The notes under the pieces were generated by a model. The model was not told the origin of the DNA. It saw nothing but the letters and a program-made list of their open reading frames with translations, and did no database searches. The translations under genes and the position numbers were made by a program. DNA of 64,000 nucleotides from Pontimonas salivibrio (GTDB lineage Bacteria > Actinomycetota > Actinomycetes > Actinomycetales > Microbacteriaceae): NCBI RefSeq assembly GCF_002950575.1, contig NZ_CP026923.1, positions 124,001 through 188,000 of the forward strand, in the 5' to 3' direction. Numbering within the stretch: the first letter of the stretch is position 1; each line of letters opens with the position of its first letter. Below, piece after piece: positions 59,953-64,000 of the stretch.

Positions 59953-61173
59953 ATGGCGTCTTTCGTTGAACGCGTCTGGCAACCTGAGCGAACCCATGGG
60001 CTGAGCAGAAAAGACCGCTTGCCTGGTCGCTACCAGGCGTATGTTCCGGATGAATTGGGCACCCATCTTCCGACGTTAAGCCCCGAGGCACAACAGGCGG
60101 CCGAGGAAGCCCTGGTGGTCCTCGTCCGCGCGGATGAGCGAATTGGCCGGCGTGGTGCCGACTTAAACCATTTGTTGATTCGGTCCGAATCCATCTCGTC
60201 GTCGTGGATCGAAGGAAATCGAGTAAGCCCGAAGCGCCTTGCGATTGCTGAACTACTCAACGAAGGAACACGCCAGGCTCTCGACGTCGTCGCTACCGTT
60301 CACGCCACGGAAAATGCCATTGCGGACCTAGCTGATCCGACCCGTCCGATTACCACCGAGGACCTAATCGACCTTCAGCACATCATCGAACCACGCCTTC
60401 CACGAGGATTGAGAACCGAGCAAAACTGGGTGGGTGGTTCGGGTTGGTCACCGCTGAGAGCAGATTTCATTCCGCCGCCGGAGACAGAAGTGGCGCGGTT
60501 AGTGGAAGACCTGGCTCACTTCATCACGGAAACCGAAGGCAATCCCGCGGTCAGGGCAGCCATTGCGCACGCACAGTGCGAAACGATTCACCCCTTTATT
60601 GACGGCAACGGGCGCACCGGTCGCGCCATCATCCACACCATTCTTCGTCGGGCCGACGCAGTGAGAAACAGCCCCATCCCTATCAGCACGGTGTTTGCCT
60701 CTCACACAGCGAACTACCTTGCGGGCCTTAGTAGCTACCGCGAGCAGCCTCCCGCTCTTGATGACTGGGTGATTGCGTTTTCGGGTGCGGTTGAGGCAGC
60801 GGCGCGATACGCGATTGAACTTGCCGAAGATATTGAGTTACTTGACGCGGAGATCTTTGAGCGACTGGTCGCGTTTCGCAACCATCGAGGAACGCGTCCC
60901 GCCATACCCCGAAGCGACGCCGCCGTGCGCCGGATTCTTCACACCCTCGCCTCCCACCCCGTTGTGACGGTCGGTTCAGTAAGTTCCCGACTCGCCATCT
61001 CTGAACAAGCCGCCCACCGGGCGCTTACGGAGTTGGCCGAGCTGGGGGTACTCAGACGAACAAAAAATCAACGGGGACGTCTTATTTGTTGGACTGCCGA
61101 TGAGTACCTGGAGCTGGTGGCTTTTCCACAGCGCAATCGAGACGGCGAGCGTTCAGGAAACAGCCCCAGCTAA
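59953..61173 (+). CDS. fic: Fic-family protein with C-terminal winged-helix domain
   Basis: About 406 residues. The Fic core motif HPFIDGNGRTGR is at 213-224, so AMP (or NMP) transfer to a target hydroxyl is likely. An N-terminal inhibitory S-x3-E-G motif (SSSWIEGN, near 82-89) makes it a self-inhibited class II Fic. A winged helix near the C-terminus (SVSSRLAISEQAAHRALTELAELGVL) suggests DNA binding and autoregulation through the upstream palindrome. ATG at 59953 has a G-run about 8 bases upstream; GTG at 59944 or ATG at 59947 are alternatives. No separate antitoxin gene is seen. Convergent with the ALDH gene, 3 bases apart. Confidence 0.88.
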   Translation: MASFVERVWQPERTHGLSRKDRLPGRYQAYVPDELGTHLPTLSPEAQQAAEEALVVLVRADERIGRRGADLNHLLIRSESISSSWIEGNRVSPKRLAIAELLNEGTRQALDVVATVHATENAIADLADPTRPITTEDLIDLQHIIEPRLPRGLRTEQNWVGGSGWSPLRADFIPPPETEVARLVEDLAHFITETEGNPAVRAAIAHAQCETIHPFIDGNGRTGRAIIHTILRRADAVRNSPIPISTVFASHTANYLAGLSSYREQPPALDDWVIAFSGAVEAAARYAIELAEDIELLDAEIFERLVAFRNHRGTRPAIPRSDAAVRRILHTLASHPVVTVGSVSSRLAISEQAAHRALTELAELGVLRRTKNQRGRLICWTADEYLELVAFPQRNRDGERSGNSPS

Positions 61174-61176
61174 TCA

Positions 61177-62802
61177 TCAGGGGAGGTGCCGAAGCAGCCG
61201 AAGGCCTCGGATCATCAACTGAGCGAAATCCTTGTTACCCATTGTGTCCGGACGGTCGATGGTGATCAGGCGCTGGGTGGACACTGTGCGGGATTCGGTG
61301 AAGCGGGTAATGCCTTCCCGGCCGTGTCGACGCCCAAGCCCCGAGCGTTTAAAGCCCCCCATGGGGGCATCGTGAGAGGTCCAGGTCGCGGTAAACCCTT
61401 CGTTAATGTTCACGCTTCCGGCCTCAATCTGGTGGGCGATGGGAGTTGCCCGGGACACGGAGCCCCACACGCTGGCGTTTAAGCCGTAGTCGGAATCGTT
61501 TGCCCTCATCACGGCTTCTGCGTCTGAATCCACCGGGTAGAGGGCAATGACGGGGCCAAAAGTTTCTTCTCTGCACAACGCCATCGACTCATCAACACCG
61601 GTGAGCAGGGTGGGCTCGAACACGTAAGGACCAATGTCTGGTCGGTGTGCGCCCCCCACGTGAACGGTGGCACCGCGTGCCACTGCGTCCTGAACGTGAG
61701 CGCCGACGCGCTCCAGTTGTTGCTTCGACACCAGCGAACCGATGTCGAACTCGTAATCCAGACCGACACCGAGAGTGAGGTGCTTAATCGTGTCGACAGC
61801 TTTGTCGAGAAAATCATCGAACACGTCGCGGTGGACATAGATCCGCTCAATACTCATACACAACTGACCTGCGTTAGAAAACGCCGACTGGACAATGCTT
61901 TTGGCTGCGCGGTCGAGCGGCGCATCGGGCAGGACAATCATCGGGTTTTTGCCACCCAGTTCCACACTGCAGCCGATGAGCCTTTTTGCGCATTCCGTTG
62001 CCACATGGGTCCCGGTCGCTGTCGAACCGGTGAAGGCCACATAGTCAGATTCGGTAATCAACGCTTCGCCGATCTCGGCAGGGTTTCCGGTGACGGCGAG
62101 GAAAAGATCCCGCGGTAGTCCTGCTTCCACCAACAGCTCCATGCCCCACAGTGCACTGAGAGTGGTCTGGGTGTCGGGCTTAATCACCACGGCATTTCCT
62201 GCCAACAGCGCGGCAATCGCGTCAGAAATGGGAATAGTGAGCGGGTAATTCCAAGGCGTAATCATCCCCACTAAGCCTTTGGGCACTGACTGCTCAACGG
62301 TGTGAGTCAGGATCGGAAACCCCGCTTTTCGCCGGTGTGGTCCCAGGTGCCGCTTCGCATTCTTCGCGTAATACAACGCCGTCATCGCGACATCGGCGAC
62401 TTCTTCCATTGCGTTGCGCCTAGCCTTACCCGTCTCCATGCCGATAATGTCCGCGATGTCCTCTGCGCGGTCCAGAATCAGCGTGTGTAGGCGCCGGGCG
62501 GCCCGGGTGCGCTCATGCAGGGGACGTGTTGCCCAACCACGCTGAGCGGCACGCGCCCTCGCGGCAGCCTCCCGCACATCAGCGGGAGTCGATTGGGGCA
62601 GAGACAACCACACGTCACCGGTGACTGGCGAGACGACATCAATGGTGTCGTCAGAGACGCTGCCATTGCCAGAGCACACCAAAGACGATTGAACAGCCTC
62701 CAGCACTGCCGAACCGTCTGCGATCTTGAACGTAGTACTGGTTGTTGGTGCAGGAGACGATCCTGTCTCTTGGCTGCTGGTGGGGGTAACTGTCGATGAC
62801 AT
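61177..62802 (-). CDS. gabD2: Succinate-semialdehyde dehydrogenase (NADP+), GabD2 type
   Basis: A 541-residue aldehyde dehydrogenase. GMITPWNYPLTIPISDAIAALLAGN is the Rossmann entrance, FTGSTATGTHVA the cofactor loop, ELGGKNPMIVLPDA the catalytic Glu region and SNAGQLCMSIERIYVH the catalytic Cys. The N-terminal ~40 residues are Ser/Thr-rich and of low complexity, longer than most relatives; a later start is possible. It most resembles actinobacterial succinic semialdehyde dehydrogenases, but substrate assignment is by similarity only. No GABA transaminase is adjacent. Confidence 0.8.
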   Translation of the reverse strand: MSSTVTPTSSQETGSSPAPTTSTTFKIADGSAVLEAVQSSLVCSGNGSVSDDTIDVVSPVTGDVWLSLPQSTPADVREAAARARAAQRGWATRPLHERTRAARRLHTLILDRAEDIADIIGMETGKARRNAMEEVADVAMTALYYAKNAKRHLGPHRRKAGFPILTHTVEQSVPKGLVGMITPWNYPLTIPISDAIAALLAGNAVVIKPDTQTTLSALWGMELLVEAGLPRDLFLAVTGNPAEIGEALITESDYVAFTGSTATGTHVATECAKRLIGCSVELGGKNPMIVLPDAPLDRAAKSIVQSAFSNAGQLCMSIERIYVHRDVFDDFLDKAVDTIKHLTLGVGLDYEFDIGSLVSKQQLERVGAHVQDAVARGATVHVGGAHRPDIGPYVFEPTLLTGVDESMALCREETFGPVIALYPVDSDAEAVMRANDSDYGLNASVWGSVSRATPIAHQIEAGSVNINEGFTATWTSHDAPMGGFKRSGLGRRHGREGITRFTESRTVSTQRLITIDRPDTMGNKDFAQLMIRGLRLLRHLP

Positions 62803-63038
62803 GACCCCATGCTGGAGCCATTTGCTGAGAGGGCAATGAACAAGCCGTCACATACGCATTGATGAAATGCTCAGAGCACTCTTCATCTCCCCATTCGTGA
62901 TTATTTCCGTACCCGCATGCCACTGCGGGGAATACTGTGGTTGAGGTAACTGTTAACAACTAAGAGTCCACGCGTGTACGTCTCAGTGCAGCTCACCGCA
63001 CAGGTATCACCACCCTTGAGGGATTTAAGGAGAACAGC

Positions 63039-63269
63039 ATGAGCACCCTTGTTGTCGAAGTATCAGGAATGACCTGTGACCACTGCGTGGGCAGTGTTTC
63101 CGGTGCATTAGGGGCGCTTGAGGGTGTCGAATCTGTAGACGTTGACTTGGATCCGAAAGGTCGCTCGACAGTCACCGTCAGCCACGGTGGGGGGGACCTC
63201 TTGGCAGACGTCGCCCAGGCTGTCGCCGCCGAGGGCTACACCCTTGAGGCGGTCACGGAGAACTCGTGA
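63039..63269 (+). CDS. copZ: Copper chaperone (HMA domain, CopZ-like)
   Basis: A 76-residue heavy-metal-associated domain. The metal-binding motif GMTCDHCVGSV (Cys15 and Cys18) is followed by the ferredoxin-like fold. Delivers Cu(I) to the ATPase encoded next. AAGGAG lies upstream of the ATG. A CCCT-TG-AGGG palindrome at 63013-63022 overlaps the leader and could be a copper-sensor site, but the motif is short. It overlaps copA by 4 bases. Confidence 0.9.
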   Translation: MSTLVVEVSGMTCDHCVGSVSGALGALEGVESVDVDLDPKGRSTVTVSHGGGDLLADVAQAVAAEGYTLEAVTENS

Positions 63270-64000
63270 GTCTCACTACCCCAGACTCCAGCCATTCCAT
63301 CCAGCTCGACATTGAGGGCATGACCTGCGCGTCGTGCGCGCAACGGGTAGAAAAAGGTCTCAACACCGTCCCCGGTGTGACCGCAACGGTGAACTACGCC
63401 ACCGAGAAAGCCACCATTTGGGCTGCTGAACCTGATGTGTCGGCCCTGGTTGAACAGGTCGAAAAATCCGGCTACAAGGCCCGAGCTCACAGTGCGGACA
63501 GTCCGCCAAAGCCCGACAGGGTCGCCGCACTTCGCCGGCGGGTCTTGATCTCTTCGATATTTACCCTCCCGGTCGTGGTCTTGAGCATGGTGCCCCTCGT
63601 GCAATTTCCCGGCTGGCAATGGGTGGTGTTGGCGCTTGCCCTGCCGGTGGCGACCTGGGGGGCATGGCCTTTCCACCGCTCTGCGTGGGTGAACGCGAAA
63701 CACGGTCAGGCGACTATGGACACCTTGGTGTCCATTGGTGTCCTGGCGGCAACGCTGTGGTCTCTCTACGCGCTGATTTTGGGGGGTGCGGGAGAAATTG
63801 GCATGACGATGTCGATGCACCTTTTCGCCCCGCCAGACCAAATCGGAAACGAAATCTATTTGGAAGTGGCTGCTGCAGTCACCACGTTCATCTTGTTGGG
63901 CCGTTATTTGGAAACCAGGGCCAAAAGGGATGCCGGTAAAGCATTAGCGTCCCTGTTGGAAGCGGGAGTGGCAGAAGCCAGAGTCATCCGGGAGATACCC
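63266..64000 (+). CDS. copA: Copper-translocating P-type ATPase (3' end beyond window edge)
   Basis: The N-terminal 245 residues of a P1B-type ATPase. The HMA domain has GMTCASCAQRVEKGL. The first membrane pair is VLISSIFTLPVVVLSMVPLV and WQWVVLALALPVATWGAWPF. FHRSAWVNAKHGQATMDTLVSIGV is the CopA signature, followed by TM3 and TM4 (ALILGG; EVAAAVTTFILLGRYLETRAK). The catalytic DKTGT and ion-site CPC lie outside the window. The GTG at 63266 overlaps copZ (GTGA). Confidence 0.92.
   Translation, partial: MSLTTPDSSHSIQLDIEGMTCASCAQRVEKGLNTVPGVTATVNYATEKATIWAAEPDVSALVEQVEKSGYKARAHSADSPPKPDRVAALRRRVLISSIFTLPVVVLSMVPLVQFPGWQWVVLALALPVATWGAWPFHRSAWVNAKHGQATMDTLVSIGVLAATLWSLYALILGGAGEIGMTMSMHLFAPPDQIGNEIYLEVAAAVTTFILLGRYLETRAKRDAGKALASLLEAGVAEARVIREIP

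Overview
This window looks like the replication-origin region of a small-genome, moderately GC-rich actinobacterium, most likely a Microbacteriaceae of the streamlined aquatic kind (Pontimonas, Rhodoluna and Aquiluna are examples). The species is not determinable from the sequence alone. The evidence is the actinobacterial origin order (gyrB, DUF721/dciA, recF, dnaN, dnaA, then rpmH, rnpA, yidD, yidC, jag, rsmG, parA, parB) and the order crgA, sortase, trpG-like, pknB, pknA, pbpA, rodA, pstP, fhaB, fhaA, which matches that around the mycobacterial origin. Many genes overlap by 4 bases (ATGA or GTGA), GTG and TTG starts are frequent, and intergenic space is minimal.

Layout. 1-6081 (minus): partial gyrB, dciA-like, recF, dnaN, an oriC-type spacer with DnaA boxes, and dnaA. 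6195-11126 (plus): rpmH to parB, with two parS sites at 8601 and 9264. 11132-18436 (minus): a ddl homologue, an aminotransferase, trxA, trxB, murJ and a DUF6049 exported protein. 18494-23447 (plus): cca, rpsF, ssb, rpsR, rplI and dnaB, with a second DnaA-box cluster upstream of dnaB. 23444-32137: an accessory envelope-polysaccharide locus. 32134-37782: purB, a PhoP/PhoR-type two-component system with a three-repeat operator, a small helical protein plus alpha/beta-hydrolase pair, and a holin-type membrane protein. 37915-41356: E1-alpha, E1-beta and E2 of a 2-oxoacid dehydrogenase. 41362-45756: a Zur-box-controlled znuABC-zur operon, then zinc-free ribosomal proteins L28, L33 and S14, and HU. 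45810-48644: EamA transporter, DUF3618 protein, cyclophilin and rhomboid protease. 48739-59488: the cell-division and Ser/Thr-kinase cluster. 59631-64000: tRNA-Leu(CAG), a Fic AMP-transferase preceded by a perfect palindrome, succinate-semialdehyde dehydrogenase, CopZ and the start of CopA.

The most unusual part is 23444-32137. A tightly overlapping plus-strand operon encodes a complete CMP-Kdo pathway (kdsB, kdsD, kdsA, kdsC). Kdo is a hallmark of Gram-negative LPS and plant pectin, not of Gram-positive actinobacteria. The operon continues into two tandem minimal proteins carrying the sialyl motifs of GT29 sialyltransferases (L, S and the H-x4-E VS motif), then a polysaccharide pyruvyl transferase and two membrane proteins. 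Divergent from it, only 37 bp away, is a pair of paralogous proteins of about 414 residues that I cannot assign to a family. My inference is that the locus makes and transfers Kdo, or a Kdo-like ulosonic acid, onto a possibly pyruvylated surface glycan, using GT29-like enzymes with CMP-Kdo as donor. No lipid A or LPS gene is seen in the window.

The other modules fit together. Origin, partition (ParAB-parS), DnaA and DciA/DnaB control replication. MurJ, PbpA, RodA, CrgA, PknA/B, PstP and FhaA/B control peptidoglycan growth. The zinc-uptake operon is autoregulated by its own Zur.
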